In this document: one piece after another, positions 8,801 to 17,151 of the stretch | Position numbering within the stretch: the stretch's first letter is position 1 | How the letters are laid out: the number at the start of each line of letters is the position of its first letter | DNA from: JADFOI01 sp965218935 | GTDB taxonomy: Bacteria; Acidobacteriota; UBA6911; RPQK01; JADFOI01 | Assembly: GCA_965218935.1 (NCBI GenBank) | Contig: CBDCMH010000007.1 | Span: 310,001 to 374,000, forward strand | Length of the DNA stretch: 64,000 bases | Reading direction: 5' to 3' | Translations under genes and position numbers: made by a program | The notes under the pieces: model-generated | The model's input: the letters and a program-made list of their open reading frames with translations, nothing else | Told to the model about the DNA's origin: nothing | Database searches by the model: none

Positions 8801-11629
8801 ATGAAGTGGTTGACTTTACTTCTATTTGCCTGGATGTCGATGGTCTCTTTGGGAGCCGAATCCCTGGCCGTCAGTCGGTCTGAAACCACTCAAGCTCCAG
8901 AGTATTTCAAGGCATTTCAATCGAGAGAAGATAAGGGAAATTTAACGCGAGTCGTCCTTCGAAACGGCTTGACGATCTTGATCGAAGAACAGCCGTTAGA
9001 TCCGCTGGCGACCTTGGTGACCTATATCCGGTCAGGTTACTCTCAGGAAAAGACGGAGAATATGGGAGTCAGTCACCTTCTTGAGCGGCTCTATCGGCAT
9101 CGGAGCGAAGTCGTTTCGGAGATGATCGGCTTGGGGGCGACGCTGAATATCTCAACCCACTACGACAGCACCTTGTTTTCTTCTTCCTCTGCGGCTGAAA
9201 ATGTCCTGGAGACTTTGGCTTTTCACGCTGCTTTGTTACAGGCTCCTGAAATCGATTTGGATAAAATTGGCCTGGAAGTTGAAATTCTTTTGAAGGAAAG
9301 ACTTCTCCGACTGGATTTGCCGCAGGTCTTTGCCAGGCAGAAACTCCTGGAGTTGGCTTATCCAAGGGAGCGGCTAGGAGGGCTGCTCTCTCCGGAAGAG
9401 AGCTTCACTCAACTGGCACAAACGGATTCCACTCTCCAGCAATTAACCCGTTTCCACGAAGCCCATTACCACCCTGGCAATGTCATCCTGGCCGTTTCAG
9501 GAGCGGTGCGCCGGGAGAGGATCCTTGAGAGGGCGGTGGAGCTTTATGGCTCCATGAAATCCTCGCAGGAAGCTGGCCAGGTCCCAGAAGAAGAACCCGC
9601 TGATGAATCGACCGTCGGGCAAACCTCGTTTCGGTATCTTCATCTGCGTGGGAACCACCAGCAGCCCTATTTGCTTTTCGCCTATCGGATTCCGGGTCTT
9701 GGGCACAAGGATTACTACCCACTGCTTGTTCTCTCCTACGTTTTGGGGCAAGGGCGTAGTGCAATTTTGAAGCAGTCTATGCTCGGGGAAGGCGGCACGG
9801 CCGCTGAAATTCAGGTCGAAGTGCAAGCCCTGCAGCAAAAAGGAACCTTGTTTGTCCTCGTGACTCCCCACTTGCAGAAGGTCGATGGTGCGGAAGTCCA
9901 GGTGCTGGCTCAATTGGAGATACTCAAACGCGGGGGAATTCCCATCGCCCAGTTGGACCGGGCTAAAGCCCTTCTGTTGAAGGATTACTACCTGGGACTG
10001 CAGAGTCTTGAGCGGCGAGCCGACTTACTGGCCCATTATGAGGCGCTGGGAGATTATCTTGACCGTGATCGTTGGGTGGAGTCGCTCACAGAGGTCAGCC
10101 CCAAACAGGTCAGCGAGGTGCTGGAACGCTATTTGGCAGACTCCAATCTCTCCCTCCTGGAATACTTTCCACAAGATGCCGAATCGCGTACATTCACTTC
10201 CCAAACCCTTCTGGAGACCCTACGTCTCCTGGTTCCCAGCGTTGTGACTAAGAAAGTGGAAGAAGAAGACCCGTTCCAGGTCGCCGAAACCGAGTCCAGC
10301 TTCCAACCCCCGGAATTCAGGCCCAGCCACTTGAAGTTTGATCTTAGACACACTTCGATCCTGCGAGGTCCCTCGATTCATTTCAAGGAAGAGCATGCCG
10401 CTCCTCTTGTGAATCTCGGGTTTTTCTTTCCGGGAGGTCGAATCAAGGAATCTACCGACAACTCCGGGATCACTGAATTGATGCTTCGAGCCGTACTTCA
10501 AAATGTGGCCTCCCGTGAAGATTCTTTCTCCTGGATTGAGTTGGAGCGTCTGGGAGCTGAGATCAGAGTCGTGAATGAAACCGATTTTTTTGGCCTGCAG
10601 GCCACCGTTCTCTCGCCTCACCTGGGGAAGGTGTTTGAAACCCTGATCGACTGGACTCGAAGTGCAGCGGTCGAGGAAGAAGATGTTATCCTGGCCCGGC
10701 AGGAGATCCTGGCACTGCTTAACCGGGAGAAGGAGAACAGATCTTTGCGTCTCCTGGACTTGACGCGAAGACGAGTATTTCACGACCATCCCTATGGCTC
10801 GGATCGATACGGGACGTTGGAGAGTATTGCTCGCTTGCCCCTGAAGTCCCTTCAAACTTGGGTGGAGGGTGAAATGACGGGCGTCCATCCCTGGATCGTA
10901 GTCCACGGAGATATCGAAGGGACCTCCTTTTTGCGAGATCTTGTCTCCACACTGAGTGACTCCAGCTATGAAGTCCGTAAGCCCATCAAAAGAGGAATAT
11001 CGCAGCAGAGCGATCCATCGGATCAAGAGCTGATCTTCGAAGAAGAGGAGGATGAGGTGGTGATGGCCTTTCCCGGATCGGCCAGGGGAACACGCGACGA
11101 GGCGATTGTCGATGTCCTGGAAGGGGCTTTGTTCCGTCCAGGCGGTCGCTTTTCGATTTCCCTTCGAGACCAGGGTCTTGCCTATCAACTCAGAATGTTC
11201 CATCAGACAGGCCTCAACGGGGGAGCCCTTTTCGCTTCTTTTGCCGCCCTGGATGGAAAGGGGAAAGCAGCCCGCGACGAGTTACTCAGGCAGTTGAATC
11301 AGCTCGAGCAGGTCCCACTAAGAGAGGCGGAGTTTCTCAATGCCGTGGTGGGTACCATCACAAGGGCTCACCTTCGACAACAATCGGGAGAGGACTACAT
11401 CGTCGAGCTGGGGTACCATGTTTTGGTTAAAGAGGGGGGCGATCCCACCCAGCAGTATCTCACGACGCTCAGAAGGGTTAAACGAGAGGACCTCATGGCT
11501 CTGGCTAAGAGATACTTCAGCGAGCAGAGGACAGAAGTGGAGCAGGAGGCAGAGGATGGAATCCAGAATCCAGCACCCCCAAAGGATCCAGAACCTAAAA
11601 GTCCGAGTCCAAGACCGAGTTTGAGATGA
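8801..11629 (+). CDS. Two-unit M16-like peptidase homologue without the zinc motif
   Basis: A 942-residue exported protein (signal peptide about residues 1-19). It contains two tandem M16 units, each an N- and C-terminal half-barrel pair: about 45-480 (LRNGLTILIEEQPLDPLATLVTYIRSG) and about 510-910. In active M16 proteases the first unit carries HxxEH. Here the matching site reads His92-Leu-Leu-Glu95-Arg96, so the second zinc-binding His is Arg. The second unit reads GITELMLRAVL and has no motif either. By family knowledge this predicts a protein that keeps the clam-shell fold but does not cut peptides, as known for the non-catalytic partner of two-subunit M16 enzymes. No active partner lies nearby. 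The start has a weak ribosome site. Confidence 0.82.
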   Translation: MKWLTLLLFAWMSMVSLGAESLAVSRSETTQAPEYFKAFQSREDKGNLTRVVLRNGLTILIEEQPLDPLATLVTYIRSGYSQEKTENMGVSHLLERLYRHRSEVVSEMIGLGATLNISTHYDSTLFSSSSAAENVLETLAFHAALLQAPEIDLDKIGLEVEILLKERLLRLDLPQVFARQKLLELAYPRERLGGLLSPEESFTQLAQTDSTLQQLTRFHEAHYHPGNVILAVSGAVRRERILERAVELYGSMKSSQEAGQVPEEEPADESTVGQTSFRYLHLRGNHQQPYLLFAYRIPGLGHKDYYPLLVLSYVLGQGRSAILKQSMLGEGGTAAEIQVEVQALQQKGTLFVLVTPHLQKVDGAEVQVLAQLEILKRGGIPIAQLDRAKALLLKDYYLGLQSLERRADLLAHYEALGDYLDRDRWVESLTEVSPKQVSEVLERYLADSNLSLLEYFPQDAESRTFTSQTLLETLRLLVPSVVTKKVEEEDPFQVAETESSFQPPEFRPSHLKFDLRHTSILRGPSIHFKEEHAAPLVNLGFFFPGGRIKESTDNSGITELMLRAVLQNVASREDSFSWIELERLGAEIRVVNETDFFGLQATVLSPHLGKVFETLIDWTRSAAVEEEDVILARQEILALLNREKENRSLRLLDLTRRRVFHDHPYGSDRYGTLESIARLPLKSLQTWVEGEMTGVHPWIVVHGDIEGTSFLRDLVSTLSDSSYEVRKPIKRGISQQSDPSDQELIFEEEEDEVVMAFPGSARGTRDEAIVDVLEGALFRPGGRFSISLRDQGLAYQLRMFHQTGLNGGALFASFAALDGKGKAARDELLRQLNQLEQVPLREAEFLNAVVGTITRAHLRQQSGEDYIVELGYHVLVKEGGDPTQQYLTTLRRVKREDLMALAKRYFSEQRTEVEQEAEDGIQNPAPPKDPEPKSPSPRPSLR

Positions 11630-11642
11630 ACCTGTTATCTAG

Positions 11643-11698
11643 TGTCACTTGTCAGTTGTCAGTTGTCAGCTGTCAGCGGTCAGGCGGTCAGGTGGTCT
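11643..11698. repeat. GGTCAGNN/TGTCAGN array
   Basis: Seven or so copies of TGTCAGT/C passing into GGTCAGGC and GGTCAGGT, with period 7 becoming 8. All copies are in one orientation here; the inverted arm seen in the other arrays is missing. It lies between the M16-like gene and manC. Confidence 0.8.
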
Positions 11699-11723
11699 AT
11701 GGTCCGCGCTCCGGTGGTTCGCC

Positions 11724-12785
11724 ATGAAAGCAGTCATCATGGCGGGGGGCCAGGGAACTCGGTTCTGGCCTGTGAGCCGGGAAGGAAAACCCAAGCAGTT
11801 CCTGGAGATTGGCGGCGCTGGAACGATGTTGCAGGCGACTGCGGCTCGGTTTCAACCGCTCCTTGCGCCGGAGGAAGTCTACGTGGTGTGCGGCCAGCGT
11901 TACGTCCAGCAGGTTCGCGATCAGTTGGAACAGCTCGGGGAGGATCAGATTATCGTCGAGTCCTCAGCCCGAAATACGGCTCCCTGTATTGGATTGGCGG
12001 CCCTCTATTTGAGGCGTCAGTTTCCCGATGAAGTGATGTCGGTTTTCCCTTCCGATCACGTCATTCAGGATGTGGACGAGTTTCATCAGGTTCTCCAAGC
12101 CGCTGAGGAACTTGCAAGAGAGGGATGGTTGGTGACCTTTGGTATCCAGCCCTCTTATCCGGCAACGGGCTACGGGTATGTCCAGAAAGGGGATCTCCTG
12201 GGGGAATTTGGAGGGTGTGCAGCTTATAAGGTGGCAGGATTTACCGAGAAGCCGGATCGGTCGCGGGCCGAGCAGTTCTTGGAAGACGGCAACTATTGTT
12301 GGAACAGTGGAATGTTCGTCTGGTCCATAAGCCGCATTCTGAACGAGATGGAAAGGCACATGCCTGAGTTGTATCGGGCCCTGATGGAAATGGACGGAAG
12401 TTGGGAGGACCGCGTCAGCATGGAAAGGATCTACTCGGGGCTTGAGAAGACTTCCATCGACGTGGGTGTCATGGAGAAGGCGGAGAAGATCGCGGTGCTC
12501 CCCTGCACTCTGGGATGGAGCGATGTGGGCAATTGGAGGGCATTGGAACAGGTCGAAAGCAGTGATGGGCAAGGGGTGATCTCCAACAGTCCCCATGTCA
12601 ACATCGACAGCCGTGATACTGTTCTCTACACCTCTGAGGGTAAATTGGTTGCCCTGGTAGGAGTACAGGATCTGGTGGTGGTGGACTCTCCGGATGCCCT
12701 TCTGGTCTGCGCCAGAGAACGCATCGAGGAGGTGAAGCAGGTTGTTGAGCAGCTGAAAAAACAAGGCTGGGATAAGTATCTGTAG
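11724..12785 (+). CDS. manC: Mannose-1-phosphate guanylyltransferase
   Basis: A 353-residue cytoplasmic enzyme making GDP-mannose from GTP and mannose-1-phosphate. It begins MKAVIMAGGQGTRFWPVSR and continues GKPKQFL, the nucleotidyltransferase signature with the catalytic Arg and Lys. Other family motifs include VFPSDHVI, FTEKP and NSGMFVW. The frame stays open upstream, but the ATG at 11724 is chosen because the signature must start at the N-terminus and the upstream part is the repeat array. It lacks the C-terminal isomerase domain of bifunctional ManC/AlgA; the isomerase is supplied by the next gene. Confidence 0.93.
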   Translation: MKAVIMAGGQGTRFWPVSREGKPKQFLEIGGAGTMLQATAARFQPLLAPEEVYVVCGQRYVQQVRDQLEQLGEDQIIVESSARNTAPCIGLAALYLRRQFPDEVMSVFPSDHVIQDVDEFHQVLQAAEELAREGWLVTFGIQPSYPATGYGYVQKGDLLGEFGGCAAYKVAGFTEKPDRSRAEQFLEDGNYCWNSGMFVWSISRILNEMERHMPELYRALMEMDGSWEDRVSMERIYSGLEKTSIDVGVMEKAEKIAVLPCTLGWSDVGNWRALEQVESSDGQGVISNSPHVNIDSRDTVLYTSEGKLVALVGVQDLVVVDSPDALLVCARERIEEVKQVVEQLKKQGWDKYL

Positions 12786-12795
12786 GATAAGTGAA

Positions 12796-13866
12796 ATGCT
12801 GGACGATTTAGAGGCGATTGGAAAGCTCGATTCACAGGGGATGTTGGGGGTTCTCAACTCCTTTGATCGGCAGCTGGAGGAAGCGCTTGAGATCGGGCTG
12901 AAAGCGGACATTCCTGCCCCCAAGGCCATTCACAATGTGCTTGTTTGCGGGCTCGGAGGCTCTGCCATTGCCGGGGACTTTCTGAGTGCTTATCTGGGGA
13001 CCGATTTGAAAGTTCCCCTGTCTGTTCACCGCAACTATTCCATTCCCGGGTTTGCCGATGAGAAAACACTGGCTTTGATTTGTAGTTACTCGGGTAATAC
13101 TGAGGAAACACTCTCGGCTTTCCATGATTCACGGGAGGCAGGGTGCGCGATTGTCTGCTTGAGCAGCGATGGCCAGCTTCAGCGTTACGCGGATCAATAT
13201 GACTACGCCTTACTGCAGATTCCGGGAGACTTTCCACCTCGGACAGCTTTAGGGTTTTTGGCGATTCCCCTGTTGATCGTTTTGAACCGGGTTGGCTTGG
13301 TTTCAGATCGTTCCGAGGAGATGAGCCGTTCGGTGAGTTGGGTGCGCAACCGAATCGAAAAGTTTGGACTGGAAATTCCGGAAGAAGAGAATGCGGCGAA
13401 GAAACTGGCTCTGCAGCTTCACCAGAAAATTCCGGTTATTTACGGAAGCCAGGATCGACTGGAGATGGTTGCCAGAAGGTGGCGGGGGCAATTTTCCGAA
13501 AACGCAAAGCAACTGGCCTACTCCAGCGCCTTACCTGAGATGAATCATAATGAGATCCAGGGCTGGAAGCACCCGGCTCCAGCCCTGGAGCAATTGATCC
13601 CCATATTTTTGCGTGACCGGGAAGACCATCCGCAAGTGCAGATTCGGGCCGACATTACGCGCCAGCTGGTGGGAGGCAATTCCGAGGCTTGCCTGGAATT
13701 CTGGACAGAGGGAGAGAGCTGGTTGGAACGTCTGTGGTCGTTGATCCTGTTGGGGGATTATGCCAGCCTCTACCTGGCTTTCTTGAATCATGAGAATCCC
13801 ACGCCAGTTCATGTGATTGAGGATTTCAAGAAGCGCTTAAAAGAGCAGACGGAAGAAGGTACTTGA
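12796..13866 (+). CDS. Bifunctional phosphoglucose/phosphomannose isomerase
   Basis: A 356-residue SIS-domain protein. The first SIS domain shows GLGGSAIAGDF and CSYSGNTEET (sugar-phosphate binding). The C-terminal part has the PGI/PMI-specific EMNHNEIQGW stretch with the catalytic Glu/His region. It interconverts fructose-6-phosphate with glucose-6-phosphate and mannose-6-phosphate. Lying 10 nt after manC and 1 nt before the phosphohexomutase gene, it completes a fructose-6-phosphate to GDP-mannose route encoded by three consecutive genes. Confidence 0.9.
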   Translation: MLDDLEAIGKLDSQGMLGVLNSFDRQLEEALEIGLKADIPAPKAIHNVLVCGLGGSAIAGDFLSAYLGTDLKVPLSVHRNYSIPGFADEKTLALICSYSGNTEETLSAFHDSREAGCAIVCLSSDGQLQRYADQYDYALLQIPGDFPPRTALGFLAIPLLIVLNRVGLVSDRSEEMSRSVSWVRNRIEKFGLEIPEEENAAKKLALQLHQKIPVIYGSQDRLEMVARRWRGQFSENAKQLAYSSALPEMNHNEIQGWKHPAPALEQLIPIFLRDREDHPQVQIRADITRQLVGGNSEACLEFWTEGESWLERLWSLILLGDYASLYLAFLNHENPTPVHVIEDFKKRLKEQTEEGT

Positions 13867-13867
13867 C

Positions 13868-15247
13868 GTGGGAGTGAACCCGAAAATCTTTCGAGAGTAT
13901 GATATTCGCGGAATAGCCGACGGAGATCTCAACGACGAGGTTGTGGTCACCTTAGGGCGTGCTATGGGCACCTATCTGCAGCGGCAGGGTTGTAAACGCC
14001 TTACGCTGGGAAGAGATTGCCGCCTGAGTTCGACACGACTGCGGGACCAGTTAACTCAGGGACTTCTATCAACGGGTTGTCCTGTTACCGACATTGGAGT
14101 GTGCCCCACTCCGCTGCTTTATTTCTCGCTTCACCGTCTCGACTGCGATGGGGGTGTGATGATCACGGGCAGCCACAATCCTGCCGAATACAACGGCTTC
14201 AAAGTGGCCAAAGGAAAGGCTACGATTCACGGGGATCAAATCCAGGAAGTGAGAAAGATCGCGGAGTCGGGTGACTTTATGGAGGGAAAGGGCGAAAGGG
14301 GAGAGGTTGCTCTGCTACCTGACTACCACCGCTATTTGGCGGAAGCGTTCGGTAAGTTGAGCAAGCCTGCTCGAGTGGTTGTGGATGCGGGGAACGGAAC
14401 CAGTGCCCTGATAGCCCCTCAGCTCTATAGGGATCTTGGATGTGAGGTGATTGAACTGTACTGCACCATGGATGGCAATTTTCCCAATCATCACCCCGAT
14501 CCCACGGTGCTGGAGAACTTGCAGGATCTTATTCAGAAAGTCGACCAGGAGAAGGCGGACCTGGGTATTGCCTTTGACGGGGACAGCGACCGTATCGGGG
14601 TGGTGGATGATCAGGGAAACGTGATCTGGGGTGATTATTTGATGATTCTTTACAGCCGTGAGATCCTGCGCCGAAGACCTGGAGCAACGATCATCGGAGA
14701 GGTCAAGTGTTCCCAAAACCTTTACGATGACATCAAAAAACATGGTGGGCGGGGGATCATGTGGAAGGCAGGACATTCCCTGATCAAGGCCAAGATGAAA
14801 GAAGAGGATGCGCCTTTGGCAGGGGAAATGAGCGGTCATATGTTCTTTGCCGATCGATATTTCGGATATGATGACGCTATCTATGGGGGGGCTCGTCTTT
14901 TGGAGATCCTTTCCGAGAGTGACCAAAAGATCTCTAAAATGCTGGCTGATGTTCCCAGGGTCTACAATACTCCCGAGATTCGGGTCGACTGTCCGGAGCA
15001 AATGAAATTTGAGGTGGTGGGCCAGGCCCAGGCCTTTTTCGGTGAGCATTATCGAACCGTCACCGTGGATGGGGTCAGGCTCTTGTTTGATGATGGCTGG
15101 GGTTTGGTGCGTGCTTCCAATACCCAGCCGGCGCTTGTACTGCGTTTTGAAGCACAATCGCAGGAGCGGTTAGAGGAAATTCGCTCCCTGATGGAGACAA
15201 AGTTGCAAGAGTTCATCGAGGAGATCGCTTCTGAGAAGACCCAATAA
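13868..15247 (+). CDS. manB: Phosphomannomutase/phosphoglucomutase
   Basis: A 459-residue alpha-D-phosphohexomutase starting at GTG 13868. The phosphoserine loop is TGSHNP with Ser102. The metal site is Asp237-Gly-Asp239-Ser-Asp241-Arg, the sugar-binding loop is GEMSGH, and the C-terminal phosphate site is RASNTQPAL. All four functional loops are intact. It converts mannose-6-phosphate to mannose-1-phosphate (and probably glucose-6-phosphate to glucose-1-phosphate), feeding manC. It begins 1 nt after the isomerase stop, so translation is probably coupled. Confidence 0.92.
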   Translation: MGVNPKIFREYDIRGIADGDLNDEVVVTLGRAMGTYLQRQGCKRLTLGRDCRLSSTRLRDQLTQGLLSTGCPVTDIGVCPTPLLYFSLHRLDCDGGVMITGSHNPAEYNGFKVAKGKATIHGDQIQEVRKIAESGDFMEGKGERGEVALLPDYHRYLAEAFGKLSKPARVVVDAGNGTSALIAPQLYRDLGCEVIELYCTMDGNFPNHHPDPTVLENLQDLIQKVDQEKADLGIAFDGDSDRIGVVDDQGNVIWGDYLMILYSREILRRRPGATIIGEVKCSQNLYDDIKKHGGRGIMWKAGHSLIKAKMKEEDAPLAGEMSGHMFFADRYFGYDDAIYGGARLLEILSESDQKISKMLADVPRVYNTPEIRVDCPEQMKFEVVGQAQAFFGEHYRTVTVDGVRLLFDDGWGLVRASNTQPALVLRFEAQSQERLEEIRSLMETKLQEFIEEIASEKTQ

Positions 15248-15249
15248 TT

Positions 15250-16062
15250 ATGAACAACTATCACGTTCTCATCGTCAGTGACGGCACGGGTGAGACAGGG
15301 AACCGGATGCTCAAAGCTGCCATGGTCCAGTTTGGTGAGGATATCTTCGTCACTCGCCATGCTAACATCCGTGAAAAGGACCAGATCCAGGAGCTTCTTC
15401 AGCGCGTATCCGACGAGAACGTCATGGTTCTGCATACCTTTGCTTCCAAGGAGCTGAGAGATTATATCGAGGAGGTGGCAGCGGAGCGGAGTGCCGAATC
15501 CATTGATTTACTGGGCCCGTTGATGGACAAGCTGGGTTCTCTGTTCCACACGGCGCCCGTTGCCAAACCGGGTTTGCTCCATCGAGTGGACGACGAGTAC
15601 TTTTCAAGGATTGATGCGATTGAATATGCCATCCATCACGATGACAAGAGTTCTGTGAGCGACTTGAATACCGCGGATATCGTACTTTTGGGAGTGAGCC
15701 GAACATCGAAGACGCCGCTGGGAATCTATCTGGCTCAGGAAGGGTGGAAGGTAGCAAGCATTGCCATCGTTCTAGGGATGAAGTTGCCGGCCAAGCTCTT
15801 TGAAATCGACCAGAAGAAAATCGTGGGTCTTTCCATTGATCCCCAGCGACTTGCAGAGATGCGCCGGGCGCGGCTCCGGCGGTCGGATGTCGCGGACGAA
15901 GGCTATGCGGAGATGGATCGTATCAAGGAAGAGCTCGAGTATGCCCACTCTGTTTACGAGAACAACTCCAGTTGGCCGGTGATTGATGTCACCGGCAAGT
16001 CACTGGAAGAAATCTCCCAGGAAGTTCTCGGTGCGTTGCTCGGAGAGGACCGGAAGCTCTAG
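15250..16062 (+). CDS. Pyruvate, phosphate dikinase (or PEP synthase) regulatory kinase/phosphorylase
   Basis: A 270-residue DUF299-family protein. It opens with VLIVSDGTGETG, the conserved start of the family, and has a P-loop-like G148VSRTSKT near the middle followed by PLGIYLAQEG. By family knowledge such proteins use ADP to phosphorylate and inactivate PPDK, or phosphate to reactivate it; the PEP synthase regulator PpsR is a close homologue, and sequence alone does not separate the two. The target enzyme is not in the window. It is 2 nt after manB, so it probably shares that transcript. The linkage fits control of the pyruvate-PEP step that feeds gluconeogenic sugar phosphates. Confidence 0.88.
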   Translation: MNNYHVLIVSDGTGETGNRMLKAAMVQFGEDIFVTRHANIREKDQIQELLQRVSDENVMVLHTFASKELRDYIEEVAAERSAESIDLLGPLMDKLGSLFHTAPVAKPGLLHRVDDEYFSRIDAIEYAIHHDDKSSVSDLNTADIVLLGVSRTSKTPLGIYLAQEGWKVASIAIVLGMKLPAKLFEIDQKKIVGLSIDPQRLAEMRRARLRRSDVADEGYAEMDRIKEELEYAHSVYENNSSWPVIDVTGKSLEEISQEVLGALLGEDRKL

Positions 16063-16276
16063 TTCGGGCTAGGCATAGGTTCTTGTCGCGAAGCGGGGAG
16101 GGGCGAGCCGGGACCGTCAGGATTGCAAAGACTCAGGAATGTGGGAGGCACCTCAGGTGCCTCCCACATTCCTGCATATTCCTGAAATTCCTCCCAATCG
16201 TGGTGAGCAACACGGGCAGCGCGGATGATTTCGTCGCTGCAGTAGAGAATTTATGCATAGTCCAGGCCAGCCCGAG
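16062..16276. repeat. MITE-like element, copy A
   Basis: About 215 bp between ends that match in inverted orientation: the left end has CGGGCTAGGCATAGGTTCTTG and the right end, read on the minus strand, has CGGGCT then TATGCATAAATTCTC. The interior carries a 41-bp perfect palindrome at 16134-16174. It contains no coding frame. The left end starts at the last base of the preceding stop codon (TAG at 16060-16062). Confidence 0.75.
16134..16174. repeat. 41-bp perfect palindrome inside element A
   Basis: Arms of 20 bp, CAGGAATGTGGGAGGCACCT and its exact complement, around a single central C. As RNA or cruciform DNA it would form a very stable hairpin. It is not followed by a T run, so it is not a classical terminator. 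Confidence 0.9.
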
Positions 16277-16290
16277 TATCGGTGATCCCG

Positions 16291-17151
16291 ATGAGCATGA
16301 TCCTTGCCGAGAAATACCACAGCTGTGGCAACGACTTCTTAGTCATCGCCGCCAGTGACGTTCCCGAGGGACGTTATCCGAATCTTTCACAGGCCATTTG
16401 TGATCGCCACTTCGGCGTGGGGGCGGACGGGTGCGTGTTCGTGCAAGATATCTCTCCTCCTCAGTTCCATCTGAGAATCTTCAATCAGGATGGAACGGAA
16501 GCAGGCATGTCGGGTAATGGATTTCGCTGTGGCTGTGCCTTCTTGCACCGTCACGGCCGGGTAAACCAACCGGAAGTCACACTTGAAACGGGTTCTGGGG
16601 TGAAGGTCTACACTTTGCTCGAAGACGAAGAGGGGTTTTGGAAATACAGATCCCGAATGGGAGTACCCTCCTTTGAACCTGCTGCGATCCCATTTAAAGC
16701 CCCGTCAAAGCTCGAACAGGTCCAAGACTATTCCCTTGAGGTTCCAGGTGGGACCGTATCGATCACAGCACTGTCGGTGGGGAATCCCCAGTGTGTTGTT
16801 TTTGTCGAGGAGTTCCCCGAAGAGGCGGACTTTGAAAGAATGGGCAAAGGACTGGAGTGTCACTCCTATTTTCCGGAGAGGACCAATGTCAGCTTCGTCC
16901 GGATCGAGGATTCTCACCAGTTGAAGATCAAAATCTGGGAGCGCGGGGTTGGACCCACCCATAGCTCGGGGACGGGTTCGTGTGGAGCAGTAGTGGCTGC
17001 GATCCGTGCCGAAAGGGCGCAATCTCCTGTCCAAGTCCACACCGAAAAGGGATCTCAGCTAGTCGAGTGGAATCCCGGTGAGGAGATACTTCTAACAGGT
17101 GAGGCCGAGTTCATTACTGAGCTAAAATTTCATTGGAATCAACGTGTCTGA
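16291..17151 (+). CDS. dapF: DapF-like epimerase with Ser at both catalytic Cys sites
   Basis: A 286-residue protein with the two-lobed diaminopimelate epimerase fold. Recognisable motifs are YHSCGNDFLVI, FNQDGTEAGMSGNGFRC, GNPQCVVFV, TNVSFV and ERGVGPTHSSGTGSCGA. In known DapF the two acid-base residues are Cys in C-G-N-G and A-C-G-T-G. Here they are Ser74 (codon TCG) and Ser226 (codon TCG), while the nearby Cys81 and Cys230 remain. Epimerase activity is therefore uncertain. ATG 16291 or 16297 are both possible starts; neither has a good ribosome site, and element A ends just upstream. The M20 peptidase gene overlaps its end by 8 nt. Confidence 0.8.
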   Translation: MSMILAEKYHSCGNDFLVIAASDVPEGRYPNLSQAICDRHFGVGADGCVFVQDISPPQFHLRIFNQDGTEAGMSGNGFRCGCAFLHRHGRVNQPEVTLETGSGVKVYTLLEDEEGFWKYRSRMGVPSFEPAAIPFKAPSKLEQVQDYSLEVPGGTVSITALSVGNPQCVVFVEEFPEEADFERMGKGLECHSYFPERTNVSFVRIEDSHQLKIKIWERGVGPTHSSGTGSCGAVVAAIRAERAQSPVQVHTEKGSQLVEWNPGEEILLTGEAEFITELKFHWNQRV

